A program made the translations under genes and the position numbers. Under the pieces are notes generated by a model, which was not told the DNA's origin, did not search any database, and worked only from the letters and a program-made list of their open reading frames with translations. DNA of 64,000 nucleotides from positions 65,521,501 to 65,585,500 of the forward strand of contig CM059585.1 of NCBI GenBank assembly GCA_030407085.1, given 5' to 3'. This stretch comes from Trichopria drosophilae (Eukaryota; Arthropoda; Insecta; Hymenoptera; Diapriidae). Below are positions 33,148-42,691 of the stretch, one piece after another (position 1 is the stretch's first letter; each line of letters starts with the position of its first letter).

Positions 33148-33787
33148 ATTTTTAAATTTTATGACAGAGATTCTATTAAAATTCACTTTATTTAAAAACG
33201 TACACAAGATTTAATGAATATCAGACGAATACAAAAACAATAACAGTAAAGATATTTTTATTATTGCACGGACATAAAAACAATATCAATAAAGATGTTT
33301 TTGATCCTCCGCCCGTAAAACTCGATTTCTCGGTCTAGGGCGAATACTTCGGTCGCGAATTATCGAGTCCTACGACAATCGGATCAAAAAATATGTTATT
33401 GGCACTTGACACATAATGTGCTATTATAAACATTGAAACGTTAATTATTGACATTTGAAAATTTAAAGGTACGAGATTTCGCGGATTTTCGCAGCCAAAT
33501 ATTTTGGAACATTTTGTAATTTTCATTGTACACCTATGTATTTGACACCGTCAAATATATAATGCCACATCCAAATGAAAATGAAAAAGCATAGGAATTT
33601 GTTGCTCAATTATTACTTCCGAAAAGCAACAAAAATAAATGTCCAGTACGCATTACTGGCCAGGTAACAGTTCGTGACCAGGAGGGCGAAACATTGGCGG
33701 CAATGAAAAAATCACTTCACTGCTGCTACAAAAACATCTCCTAGATTAAACATCCTCCTCCATTATCTTTCAAGTTTATTCTGAGTA
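33148..33787. other. No gene recognised
   Basis: AT-rich, with no recognised similarity. Confidence 0.4.
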
Positions 33788-34300
33788 AAACCCCGTTTTA
33801 CTTTGACGCGGCAAAAACCGGAAGTACAGCGTTAAAATGAACGAATTTACGTATATGACCGAGTTATTGCGGGAAAATGTTAGGGTAAAAAATTGTTACT
33901 GCAATTTAAGATGATATATTCTCTTCCATACATCACTCTGAACATATCCTATATAAAATTGGTTTTGCTGGGTCAAAAACCGGAAATAGAGAGTTAAAGT
34001 CGATAAAAATACTGAATTTACGTATATGTCCGCAGTTATTGGGCGAAAATGTTACGGTAAAAAATTGTTACTGCAATTTAAGATAATGCATTCTCTTCTA
34101 TACATCACTCTGAACATATCCTATATGAAATTATTTGGGTTTGCTGCGTCAAAAAACGGAAATAGAGCGTTAAAATTGAGAAATTGACCGAATTTACGTA
34201 TATGACCGCAGTTATTGGGCTAAATGTTGCGGTAAAAAATTGTTACTGCCATTTGAGATGATGGATTCTCTTCGATACATTACTCCGAACAAATCGAAAT
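33788..34300 (+). repeat. Three tandem units of about 173 bp
   Basis: AATTGTTACTGC recurs at about 33892, 34064 and 34239, with flanking GAATTTACGTATATG and TACATCACTCTGAACATATCC. The first two units are very similar. The third has more changes. Confidence 0.88.
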
Positions 34301-34304
34301 TGTC

Positions 34305-34495
34305 ATTTCTCACGCGGTGCCTGGCGACGAACTCTACCAGGACATTCTAAAGACGGGGTGCCCGCCGACGAACTCGACAAGGACTTTCCGAAGCGCGCTG
34401 CCTTGCGACGGACTCGGTCGGGACATTCGCACGCGGCCGCGGCGCGGCGCCCTGTGACGAACCCGTCGAGGAACCGTGTTCGTCCGATAATCACG
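34305..34495 (+). repeat. GC-rich tandem repeat, about 41-50 bp units
   Basis: Four imperfect units follow the pattern GGTGCC-GGCGACGAACTCG-C-AGGACATTC. They start directly after the 173-bp array and stand out by high G+C. The open frames across them are by-products. Confidence 0.7.
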
Positions 34496-36542
34496 CGCCC
34501 TCCCCAATACGCCACTACATTACCTACACGAAATTACACGAATCTCATATCGAAACTACACTGAACGCCGTTATCTGAACCACACGAAACTTTACCGAAA
34601 CCGACCAAATTGACAGATTATACCCATTTACTGAAATCTACTAAACCCGTACAAATCACCAAAATTACGCCACCCGAAACCCACTCGACTTTACCACGTG
34701 CATTAATGAACCGATTAATTCCCCAATTTAACCATCTGCACTTTCGTTACTAAATTTTCACGGATCACCCGGACGCTATGGTTTTACCGCGGACACTGCT
34801 ATTCAAGTCAACACACTCATACTTATACGCAACAACTTCAGCGTCTCCGTAGAGACAGTTAGCCACACGTACAAAAACATGACAAAAACACGGCACTACC
34901 TTCCGGCAGTGCTAGATAGCCTTGGCCCCACAAAGATTGCTCGTCAATCGGCAATCTAGGTAATTTAATCGCGTGGAGGGCCCGCCCCTTACCGACAGAT
35001 CGGCTGGAGATTACCCGAGAAAACATTCGCGAAAAAATTTCGCTCGTTAATTTGTAAGATAGCGCCGCCTCACAAGAGGGACAAGATAACAGAGAACCCC
35101 AGTGTTCACTCTAACAGAGTGAAAAGATAACCAACAAGTTCAAGATACGATCGCTCACAAGAGCGATCCAGCGAACCAAGGTAAAATTAACGAGCTTGCG
35201 TTTTCGTTCATAAGAAGCTAAATTATGAAGTTAAAATGTCGACCATGCTAGTCAACGGCTCGCCAAGCCAACTGGAGATCGCGTCGCGGACCGCGGTTCG
35301 GAACCGGCGGCCATCTTGTTGGCGTCGCGGTGTGACGTCACAGAGCATCACGTTCTGTTTTCGTTACCATCTCTACGTCCGATCACCGGACACGCACTTT
35401 CGAAACGATAAAGATAACAACACTAGAATCGAACTTACGTTCGCCCGAACCGCTAGTTATTTCTCCCGGATACCGAACGATCACAAAAGATAATCACGTG
35501 ACGGCTTTTTCTTCGATCTTCGATCGCGTTTTCGATAGTTAACCATACCGACGCGTGTAGCCTTTGGGCTTCGTCTTTCCGAAAGTAACGATAACTAGAA
35601 AATTGTGAGATAACCACATTTTTCCCGAATATTCCGAATAAAACAATAAGAGATAACCACAGTCACGTTAAAGAATCTACTCGAGATATTCTCTGCGAAA
35701 AGAAAGATTCCCGGAAGATAACCATAGAGAAATTCGCGGCTAACGTAGAAATTTACCGAAACGCGATACGAACCGAAGACCCGACTTAGATAACCGAAGG
35801 CGATTCGCTTTTTTCACTTTCACTTTCACTCGCGAAACGACAGCGGACCATCAGAAATGAGCATTTTATTTACACAACCGTGAGCACAAAGAATCGAATT
35901 ATTGGCATACGGAAGGACTTCGCAGCCGGAAAGTATTCGTGCTCAGGGCTGTTGGTACCTTTTTGATGACCAGACGTATCTCCAGGCTCCAGGGCTGCTA
36001 CCTACGGACTGGCAATCCGACGCGCCGATTGCAATCACGACGCTCGCGCCACGCCGGCCGTCGTTTACCCTTTCTACACCGCGATCTTGATGGTAGGGAG
36101 AGACCCCGCGGCCCGTACGGGCATACACGGCTAGACGTCACCTCCCGTCCTCCTTTCTTAATTCTTCTCGAACGTTCGCGAAGTTTCGGCATGTCGCCTT
36201 CGCTTACCCTCTCCTTCGCGAACGTTCCAGAATCCCCACGCGTCGTTCCCCCCTGCACGCCCGTAATAAGCAGCGTGCTTGTCGGTATTCGATTGATGTT
36301 TACGTCTTGTATTTCTGGAAATCGAAAACAAGGCCGTCCTTGATCCGACTTCCAAAACAAAGCAAATACGAATACCCATGTTTATGACTGAAATATTTAT
36401 CGCGTGCAATGTATTATTTCAGGAAATAATCAAAATAAAATTACACAATGAATAGTAGCCCGAATTATACGTACTTTTATAATTATCAATTATTCATTCC
36501 TAAAATACTAATTCTAGTTCTAAATTGTTGCCATATTAAAAA
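34496..36542. other. GC-richer region with repeated AGATAACC motifs, no gene supported
   Basis: AGATAAC or AGATAACC recurs near 35094, 35125, 35412, 35609, 35651, 35716 and 35788, and AGATAATC near 35489. TGACGTCA occurs near 35334. Open frames at 35902-36409 overlap on both strands without motifs. On the minus strand a TGTAACGTGG at about 36829 and a TTACA at about 35052 could be the ends of a long LTR, but this is speculative. Confidence 0.35.
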
Positions 36543-36790
36543 TTAGCTCTTCTTCGGAGCAGTCCCCCCTATAATGACAACATTTCCCCTTGGATAAAAG
36601 CCTCCCGGTAGATTCATAACATATACCATTCAAAAAAAGCCGAATGACGTCATCACCAAAACAAACACTAGCGCTTCTTCGGAGAGGTCCCCCTATAACG
36701 TGATGAGATCATTCCGGAAATTGCACCCATTCGAAATATTAGCGGTTCTTGCAGACCAGTCCCACCTTAAGTTATCCCCGTGTTGAGTCT
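36543..36790 (+). repeat. Three-copy CTTCTTCGGAG repeat
   Basis: TTAGCTCTTCTTCGGAG at 36543, CTAGCGCTTCTTCGGAG at 36668 and a weaker TTAGCGGTTCTTGCAGA at 36739 are each followed by a C-rich GTCCCCCCTAT-like run. Confidence 0.65.
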
Positions 36791-36839
36791 CGTGGCAGAT
36801 AGCACGGTAACGTGTTTTGCCACGTTACAATACCTATCA

Positions 36840-37074
36840 AGAACAGTCACTGTCGCTCGATCGCCCACACGATTGCCAACAACTCCAGTTTGCTCGAATG
36901 GTACGATTTTTCGGTTTCAGATGTCCTTGTGCTGATCGCGTATACTGGATGTAAAACATAATTCTCCTCAACTTGAAACATCATCGCTGCTATACCTTCA
37001 GCGGAAGCGTCAGTGTGAACTTTTGTTCGAGAACTGGATAAGACGACAGCTTTTCCTTTAACCCTTTCAGTCAC
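36840..37074 (-). pseudogene. Ty3/Gypsy RNase H fragment of a second element
   Basis: The frame encodes TKVHTDASAEGIAAMMFQ with the catalytic TDAS, then LHPVYAISTRTSETEKSYHS and KLELLAIVWAIERQ. This is the N-terminal half of a Gypsy RNase H. It differs in sequence from the RNase H at 9554-10215, so it comes from another family. RT and integrase are missing. A hairpin GTAACGTG...CACGTTAC just beyond its 3' edge (about 36809-36830) may be an LTR end. Confidence 0.78.
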
Positions 37075-37084
37075 GAATTTTTCA

Positions 37085-37165
37085 AGTGATGGTTTTTTTT
37101 AAATTTGGTATACAGTGGTTTTAAGAGCTGCTGATTGCGAATCCGGTGTCAGATTTACAAAATTC
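37085..37165 (+). repeat. Fragment of the 121-bp repeat family
   Basis: GCTGATTGCGAATCCGGTGTCAGATTT followed by AAATTCGAAATTTTGAAA has the order of the family, but no ATGGCGG box is kept. Confidence 0.45.
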
Positions 37166-37199
37166 GAAATTTTGAAATTGACCTCATTTCGTGCAAAAC

Positions 37200-37499
37200 T
37201 CTATCTCAAATTAGCAGCAGCTGCGAAGGCCGCCAATCGGGTGAATTACCTTTTGGTAACCACAGAAATGCATTGCACATCGCCGTAAGTTGCTCGACTT
37301 CGGCGAAAAATTCTCCCATGACATATTCACCCCTCACGCTAAAACGCTGCACCTGCGAAAGCCGCCAATTAATTTTGATAGTCTTTTCTATCCACCGTAA
37401 ACTTTTTTTCTTGGTGGCGAACTGCTTGGCTTCGCAAAAAAAAACGGTCATAAACAGCCCACACTTAATTTGCTGCACTTGCGGCGGTAAGTATATTTG
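37200..37499. other. No gene assigned between the RNase H and Mutator-like fragments
   Basis: A 90-codon minus-strand frame at 37206-37478 (VEQLTAMCNAFLWLPKG) has no motif I can assign. It may be more of the adjoining transposase remnant. Confidence 0.3.
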
Positions 37500-37589
37500 A
37501 CTTTTTTGTTACTTTGACCTTCGCTAATGCGCCTGCAAATTAGCGGCCTGCTTGTTTTCGGAAGGTCATATGCTTTACATCTCTCGATC

Positions 37590-37740
37590 TATTTTATCAC
37601 CTCGTCCGGGAAAGGTTCATACTTGTGCTGAAAGTCTTGTACTCCGGTGGTGGCCAAAGCTTTTTGGTAATCACGCCAGGAGTTAGCGCTGGCGGGACAC
37701 TTATTGTGATGTGGGTCTTCGTCAGTGGACTGATTCATTG
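37590..37740 (-). pseudogene. Mutator-like transposase C-terminal fragment (tentative)
   Basis: The minus strand reads TDEDPHHNKCPASANSWRDY then QKALATTGVQDF and PFPDEVIK before a stop. A (S/T)DxxPxHxxCPxGxxSWCxYQ block followed by P-P-xV is, as I remember it, the C-terminal signature of the Mutator-like transposase family common in arthropods. Here the SWC cysteine is Arg. It is joined without a gap to the inverted piggyBac 5' end, so one inserted into or recombined with the other. Confidence 0.45.
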
Positions 37741-37873
37741 TTTACAATGAATGTTTCATTTTGTAAATTATCCACATTATCATTGTTTTCCCGATCATCA
37801 TAATCATCATCATCGTACTCCTCATCTTCTGAGTTACAATCAACAGGAATTTCTACCCATTTAACATTTTCAT
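37735..37873 (-). pseudogene. piggyBac transposase N-terminus, inverted copy
   Basis: An ATG at 37873-37871 starts MDENVKWVEIPVDCNSEDEE, an acidic stretch and TFIVNNES, then a stop. It is homologous to the plus-strand start at 38372-38480 (DENVE, then DCSLEDE and TFIVNNEE). The homology extends upstream of both start sites, so the two copies face away from each other as an imperfect inverted repeat. Confidence 0.65.
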
Positions 37874-38214
37874 CCATAATTGAAAGTGATACTCGATAAA
37901 ATTATGTAGCGATTGTAAGTATCTGCGGTTTTCAGGATTCGTTATGTCACGTCAAAACGTATCTTATGTACGAATTCCTGTGTATGACTTCTTACGTACT
38001 AATTCAAAACCTTTTTCTACAGCGAGAAAATCCGCGCTCTAGCGGAGACTGAGTAAAGCGAAGAATAAAACACGAATCTCTCTGACCGAAACACGAGCAC
38101 AAGTTTTTCTTGCTGCAGAAATGGGTTTCGATTTATTACATAAGAAATCATACATAACGTAACGTTCTGACGTGACATAACAAATCCTGAATAGGACTGC
38201 TACTTACACCCAGT

Positions 38215-38330
38215 ACCTTTGATTCATTCCTTTCAGTCCTCATGTTATCTTTGTTTTCCCCTATACATCTTTAGGTAAAACACAAATACAACCAACGACC
38301 GTAAGGAAGGAATCAAAGGCTCTGGGTGTA
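38215..38330. mobile_element. MITE with about 25-bp TIRs and TA ends
   Basis: TACACCCAGTACCTTTGATTC at 38215 pairs with GAATCAAAGGCTCTGGGTGTA ending at 38330. It interrupts the right arm of the piggyBac inverted repeat and is absent from the left arm, which shows the empty site. The TA at both ends fits a Tc1/mariner-type target. Confidence 0.8.
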
Positions 38331-38371
38331 CAACTGCTACATAGTTTTATCGAGTATCGATTTCAAATGTG

Positions 38372-38727
38372 GATGAGAATGTTGAATAGGTAGAAATGTC
38401 TACTGATTGTAGTTTAGAAGATGAAAGGTGTAATGCTGATGATTATGCCAATTCGGCTAATTTGCACATAGGAACATTCATTGTAAATAATGAGGAAAAT
38501 GGTATTCAGTATTTGGACGATGAACCCTTAGCCAATCCTATAGCAACAAAAGAGAGAATGTGGAAATACGTTGGAAAAAGAAAACATGATAAGGCTTTCA
38601 TGAGAATTGCAGGACCTAATATACCCCAAAATGTTAAATTATCCGACGAAATATTTTTTACTTTATTTCCTGAAAATCTGTTGCAACATTTAGTCAATAA
38701 AACTAATTTATATGCTGCTATTCAGGG
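38372..38727 (+). pseudogene. piggyBac transposase, 5' part (continues at 44637)
   Basis: The coding match begins at VDENVE (its ATG changed to GTG), with an in-frame TAG soon after. The next Met at 38396 opens MSTDCSLEDERCNADD and continues through a frame with LADDEP-like acidic text to NVKLSDEIFFTLFPENLLQH and VNKTNLYAAIQ. F..FF...L...IV..TN.YA is the N-terminal signature of piggyBac transposases. The frame is cut at 38727 by a LINE and resumes at 44637 in the same register if the insert and one copy of an 8-bp duplication are removed. About 25-30 residues usually found at this point in the family appear to be missing. Confidence 0.8.
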
Positions 38728-39884
38728 TTCCATTGGATATCCAACTGCTTTGCAGAATCTCAAAAGTTGTCCGAGATTCCGCTCCCTGACTTCCTCCTTG
38801 CTCACAAATGGAGAGTCCAGGTATCGCCTTCGAGCCTCCATCAGTGCAGGGCACTCGCATAGGAAGTGAATGAATGATTCCTCCTTGTTTTCATCACATA
38901 TAGTGCACATCGGTGAAGGTTTCCTTCTGTAACGCGACGTTCGTTGTAAATAAGGAGAGAGGGAGTTAGGGAGGGATGGAGATCTAAAATCGTGAAGACA
39001 AACGAATCTACCCGAGGATTGACGACGTGACGCTCCGTCATGACCAAAAGGTGGCGTGAGGCATGTTTGTAGCAAAATACTCAAAATTGTTACACTTCCT
39101 ACGGTGTGACTGTGCTTGTTTAAATTTCCATGTCCGGTTAGGATTTCGATGGAGATTCTTATTTCTGTTCTGTCTAATTCGATGTGCTGGTTGTGCTGCA
39201 TTCTTTGTTTTTGATCCACTCTCTAACCTGTTGGGATTTCATTTGTCTCTCCAGTAGGTTGAGTCCTTCTTGAAATGGCAGTGCCACCCTCCCAGTCAAG
39301 TCAGTTCCATTAACTATTCCCTTTTGTTCCCGACTTGGCAAGGGTGTCCGCTCTTTCATTTCCTTTCCAGCCCATATGGCCAGGTATCCAGGTCAGGCTG
39401 AGTTTGTTTCTTATAGCCAGGTTATGTAGGCAGGTCTTTTATCTCTGACTAAAGCTGATTTGACGACTGGATTGTCTAACGCCCTCAATGCGGCTTGGCT
39501 ATCCGAGCATATCCATATCGTTTTATTAGTCACTTCCTTCTCCATGAGGGTCTCGGCACACTTGAGGATTGCCGCCACCTCTCCTTGGAAAAAAAAACAG
39601 TGTTAAATTTGTTGAGCTTGAAGGAAAAGTTCTTTCGCAGCTTCGGTCCGCAGTGTCCTGCGCCTACCCTGGTTGGTTTTGGACCCATCTGTGAACCAGA
39701 TGATGCCGTTCCTGGGTATTGCTGATTTATTTTTCCAGTCCTCCCTATTGGGGAAGCAAACCTTAAAGTTGTTTTCCCCCGTGTGGTGTGTATGGATCTT
39801 ATCTTGTGGTTGGTACCACATGTCTCTCAGATTTCCTCGAAAAAGATTGTTAAACCAATCTTGTTTACATGTCAAACTTCCCAA
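38722..39884 (-). pseudogene. LINE ORF2: RNase H and C-terminal Cys-rich domain
   Basis: The RNase H starts with GIIWFTDGSKTNQG (39603-39884), carrying the first catalytic Asp. After a frameshift it includes IWICSDSQAALRALD with another catalytic Asp, near 39500. Further shifts lead to 38722-39219, which reads LTGHGNLNKHSHTVG, a likely degenerate form of the usual LTGHCxLxxH. It then has CTICDENKEESFIHFLCECP and LGQLLRFCKAVGYPMEP. The CxxC...HxLCECP domain closes ORF2 in RNase H-bearing LINEs of this group. The stop codon lies exactly at the element edge and may use target DNA. Confidence 0.8.
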
Positions 39885-40030
39885 ACACTAGAGTCTATAC
39901 ACGGTTCTTATGGCTTCGCATTTTACTGCCTGAGCCATGGACGGTACGCCCAAAAGGGACCTCATTGCGGCTATGGGTGTACTCTTCCTTACTGAGCAAA
40001 TGCCCCTGAGGAACATAGCCTGTACCATGT

Positions 40031-41340
40031 TCAATTTTTATTGAACTTGGGTCTTTTCTGTCCTCTGCCACCAAATTGGCGCGGCATAGGTAATCCATGG
40101 TAACGCAATCTGTTGGTAGACCAGAGCAGCTGTTTCGGTCCTAGACCCCAACTGATACCAAGAGCTCTCCTACAATGCCAGAAAGTAGCAATTGCTTTGT
40201 GACATTTGTCTTCCAGGTGACCATTCCAGTTTAACTTTTTATCCAGGGTTACTCCAAGATATTTGGTTTCGCTGGCATATGGCACCTGCTTCCCGCCAAC
40301 CACCATTTCCCTGAGTTTTTTGATCTTATATCTTCTAGAGAAAGTGATGACGGCAATTTTTTTCGATTGTATCGATAGCGCTTTTTCGTTGCACCATTTT
40401 TCCACAACCCTCAGGGCTTCTTGGACAAGCTCCTGCAAAACTTCCTCGTAGTTGCCTCTAGCGAGGATAGCAATATCGGCCGCATATTCAATCGCATAGA
40501 TTCCGCTATCGTTGAGTTTCCTGATCAAGCTGTCAGCTACCAGGTTCCAAAGAAGTGGGGACAACACTCCACCTTGAGCACCCCATGTTCTTCCCGTCCT
40601 TTCCGTACTACTTCCACGGAGGTGCGGTTAAAAGCACCTTCAATACCTAGGAAAGCACCGATGCACGTTCCTTCGTACTGAGTTGCTTCTCTATAAAGCC
40701 CCCGGCTGACATAAGTGCCAACTCAGCAGATTTGCCAGCCTGGTAGGCATACCGTTCCCCATGAAGAGGTGAGCGTACCAAAGGACCTTCTATCAGATAC
40801 CTCTCAACCAATGTTTCCAATAATTTTAATAGGAAAGATGTTAGGCTGATCGGTCTGTAGTCCTCTGCCTCCACGTAGTTCCTGTTTCCAACTTTCGGTA
40901 TAAACGAAACTCGTGATTTCTTCCATTCTTAAGGTGTGTATCCAAGCGCAATGCACCCCCGAAGAAGTCCAGTCAATGGTCTCAGGATAGCCCCCAGGCC
41001 TTCCTGAAGGAGGGCCGGGTATATGCCTTCCGGTCACGGTGACTTGAACGCCTCAAAGGCCATTAGTGTCCTTACAACCTTTTTTGGATTTACAACTTGG
41101 GCAGCGATCCCCCATTGCCTCCCTTTACTCGTAGTAGGCTCCCCGGGGGCACCGTTCGATCCCAGTTTAATACTTGGAAAATTGTTTGTAAGCAACCTTT
41201 CCAGGGTTTCCTTCGGAGATTTGGCAAACTCGCCATTTTCTCCTTTAATAAATCGTAGTTTACCATCATTTCCTTTGGATAGTATTCTCGCTAATTTTGC
41301 AGTAGAGGGTATACTCTCCGTTTCCGAACAGAACTCCCTC
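40031..41340 (-). pseudogene. LINE ORF2: reverse transcriptase with changed catalytic residues
   Basis: Pieces on the minus strand: INAWREFCSETESIPSTAKL (about 41340), VVRTLMAFEAFKSP, RVSFIPKVGNRNYVEAEDYR (about 40910), RPISLTSFLLKLLETLVERY, then IGAFLGIEGAFNRTS near 40640. In the last, the motif A Asp expected in FLDIEGAF is Gly. In 40031-40567 motif C reads IEYAADIAILARG, where GYADDIAIL is expected, so one of the two motif C aspartates is Ala. ETKYLGVTLDKKLNWNGHL follows. Frameshifts occur near 40930, 40650 and 40560. Two catalytic substitutions suggest long neutral decay. Confidence 0.85.
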
Positions 41341-41361
41341 CATGCATTTATCTGAGACTCT

Positions 41362-42216
41362 CTAATCTGCTTTTTGTAGGCTTTTTAGACTTCTGGACCA
41401 TTTCTCTGCAGGGTTAAACTGTTCCAGTTTGGCCCGAATCAGTTTATGGTCCGAGAGCGAGGGTTCATCAATAACCCTCCACTCCTGGACAGCCTCACGC
41501 ATGCCTCGGCTGCATAGAGTGAGATCAAAGACCTCTCTTCTGTTTGCCGTTACAAACGTTGGCTCAACTCCCTCGTTCAAAATTTCGAGGTTAGTGGATA
41601 TCAGGTGTTCCATGAGGGCCTCCCCTCTCTCATTTGTGTCGGTGCTCCCCCACAGAGTATTGTGAGCATTTGCATCACAACCAGTGTTCTCAGATGTAGC
41701 AGGAAATGCGCAGAGGTGGGGGAAGCTCCAACACGCAATGGGATAGCCCGAGCTTCTCCCACCTCTGCACATTTTCTGCTCCATCTGAGAACACTGATCA
41801 CAACCATTGAGGAGATCAAGGCCCGCATTTGCGCAGTACCTGACTAACTTAGTTAGCTCCTCCGAGGGAGTTTCCCTATCGTGCGCAAAGTAGGCTGATG
41901 CAATCACCAAGTTCCTTTCCCCTATTCCCTGAGCGACTTTGACCGAAGCCAGGTCTGTAGAAGAGAATTCCTGTAGCAGGGCAGCGTCCATGTTTTTAAG
42001 AACTACACATGCCCTCTGCATTTCATGAAGTCCACTGGCGCAGACTGTGCCAATCCTACTCAGGCCCCGAATCTGACCTTTGTAGCACCACGGCTCCTGT
42101 ATTAGTGCCATGGCTGGTTTTGTATGCGTCACTTGCAGGTCCCTCATAAGTTGAGCTGAGGCACCTTTGCAGTGATGCAAGTTAATCTGGCAAATTTCCG
42201 CGCGACCGTTAGCCAT
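41362..42216 (-). CDS. LINE ORF2 N-terminus: APE-type endonuclease, carries an in-frame MITE
   Basis: The ATG at 42216 opens EICQINLHHCKGASAQLM with the family's N residue, then MALIQEPWCYKGQIRGL with the catalytic E, NLVIASAYFAHD, GCDANAHNTLWGSTDTNERG, FDLTLCSRGM and DEPSLSDHKLI with the SDH motif. This is a complete APE-like endonuclease, which nicks target DNA to prime reverse transcription. Between LDLLNGCD and GCDANAHN lie about 40 foreign residues encoded by the MITE at 41682-41796 plus its 8-bp target duplication. The 123-bp addition keeps the frame open. The frame ends at a stop at 41362 before the RT, so ORF2 is broken there. Confidence 0.8.
   Translation of the reverse strand: MANGRAEICQINLHHCKGASAQLMRDLQVTHTKPAMALIQEPWCYKGQIRGLSRIGTVCASGLHEMQRACVVLKNMDAALLQEFSSTDLASVKVAQGIGERNLVIASAYFAHDRETPSEELTKLVRYCANAGLDLLNGCDQCSQMEQKMCRGGRSSGYPIACWSFPHLCAFPATSENTGCDANAHNTLWGSTDTNERGEALMEHLISTNLEILNEGVEPTFVTANRREVFDLTLCSRGMREAVQEWRVIDEPSLSDHKLIRAKLEQFNPAEKWSRSLKSLQKAD
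41682..41796. mobile_element. 115-bp hAT-type MITE with 8-bp target duplication
   Basis: The ends CAGTGTTCTCAGATG and CATCTGAGAACACTG are inverted repeats, with further complementarity inward (GAGGTGGG...CCCACCTC). The flanks are ATCACAAC at 41674-41681 and ATCACAAC at 41797-41804, an exact 8-bp duplication. CAGTGTT ends and 8-bp duplications are hAT features. It lies inside the endonuclease frame without stops. Confidence 0.92.
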
Positions 42217-42221
42217 TAAAG

Positions 42222-42687
42222 CTAACTCGCGCTGGGAGCTCCAGCCGCCGAACTTATCGGGTTTTTAGAGGTTGGCCTGAACACAACCTCTTCTGTCCCC
42301 AGATAAGCTCGGTAGCCGTGAGACTCGAGGCGCTTGACCGAGTCTTCGTCCTCGCCGAGAACCAGAAGGGTGCCATGCGGCAGCTCCTCCCTAAGGCGAA
42401 CAACCCACGTCCCGACCCTCAACCCAGCATTCTGCCTGTCCAAGATCTTAAGCAAGATGCTAGTCTCCTTCTTGGGTGGTGGCCCGAGTACCGTCATTTT
42501 AACTCTCTTGACGAGTTCCTCAGGGAGTACAAACCTTACCTCTCGGCCCCCATCAAGGTTTATCTGCGGAATTGCTTCCCGCAGCCAACAGGCACTCTCG
42601 TCATCCACACAAGTGAAGGTGCCAATTCCTCCTCTCAGGTGAGACTCCACGAACCTGGGTATGAACCCCCCTTCCGGGATGTCCACA
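42222..42687 (-). pseudogene. LINE ORF1, 3' part (DUF4780-like)
   Basis: It contains DIPEGGFIPRFVESHLRGGI, GTFTCVDDESACWLREAIP, RVKMTVLGPPPKKETSILLK, GLRVGTWVVRLREELPHG and YRAYLGTEEVVFRP. This is the DUF4780-type region often found in ORF1 of Jockey-like insect LINEs, presumably RNA-binding. It ends five bases before the ATG of ORF2 at 42216. Its 5' continuation lies at 43894-44630 beyond the solo LTR and is in register. Confidence 0.72.
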
Positions 42688-42691
42688 ACCC

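Noticed and set aside
33788..34300. A CRISPR array
   Set aside because: Whole 173-bp units are repeated with no short repeat and unique spacers, and the genome is eukaryotic.
36158..36409. Overlapping open frames on both strands at 35902-36409
   Set aside because: No motifs, no splice context and mutual overlap; GC-rich composition explains the lack of stops.
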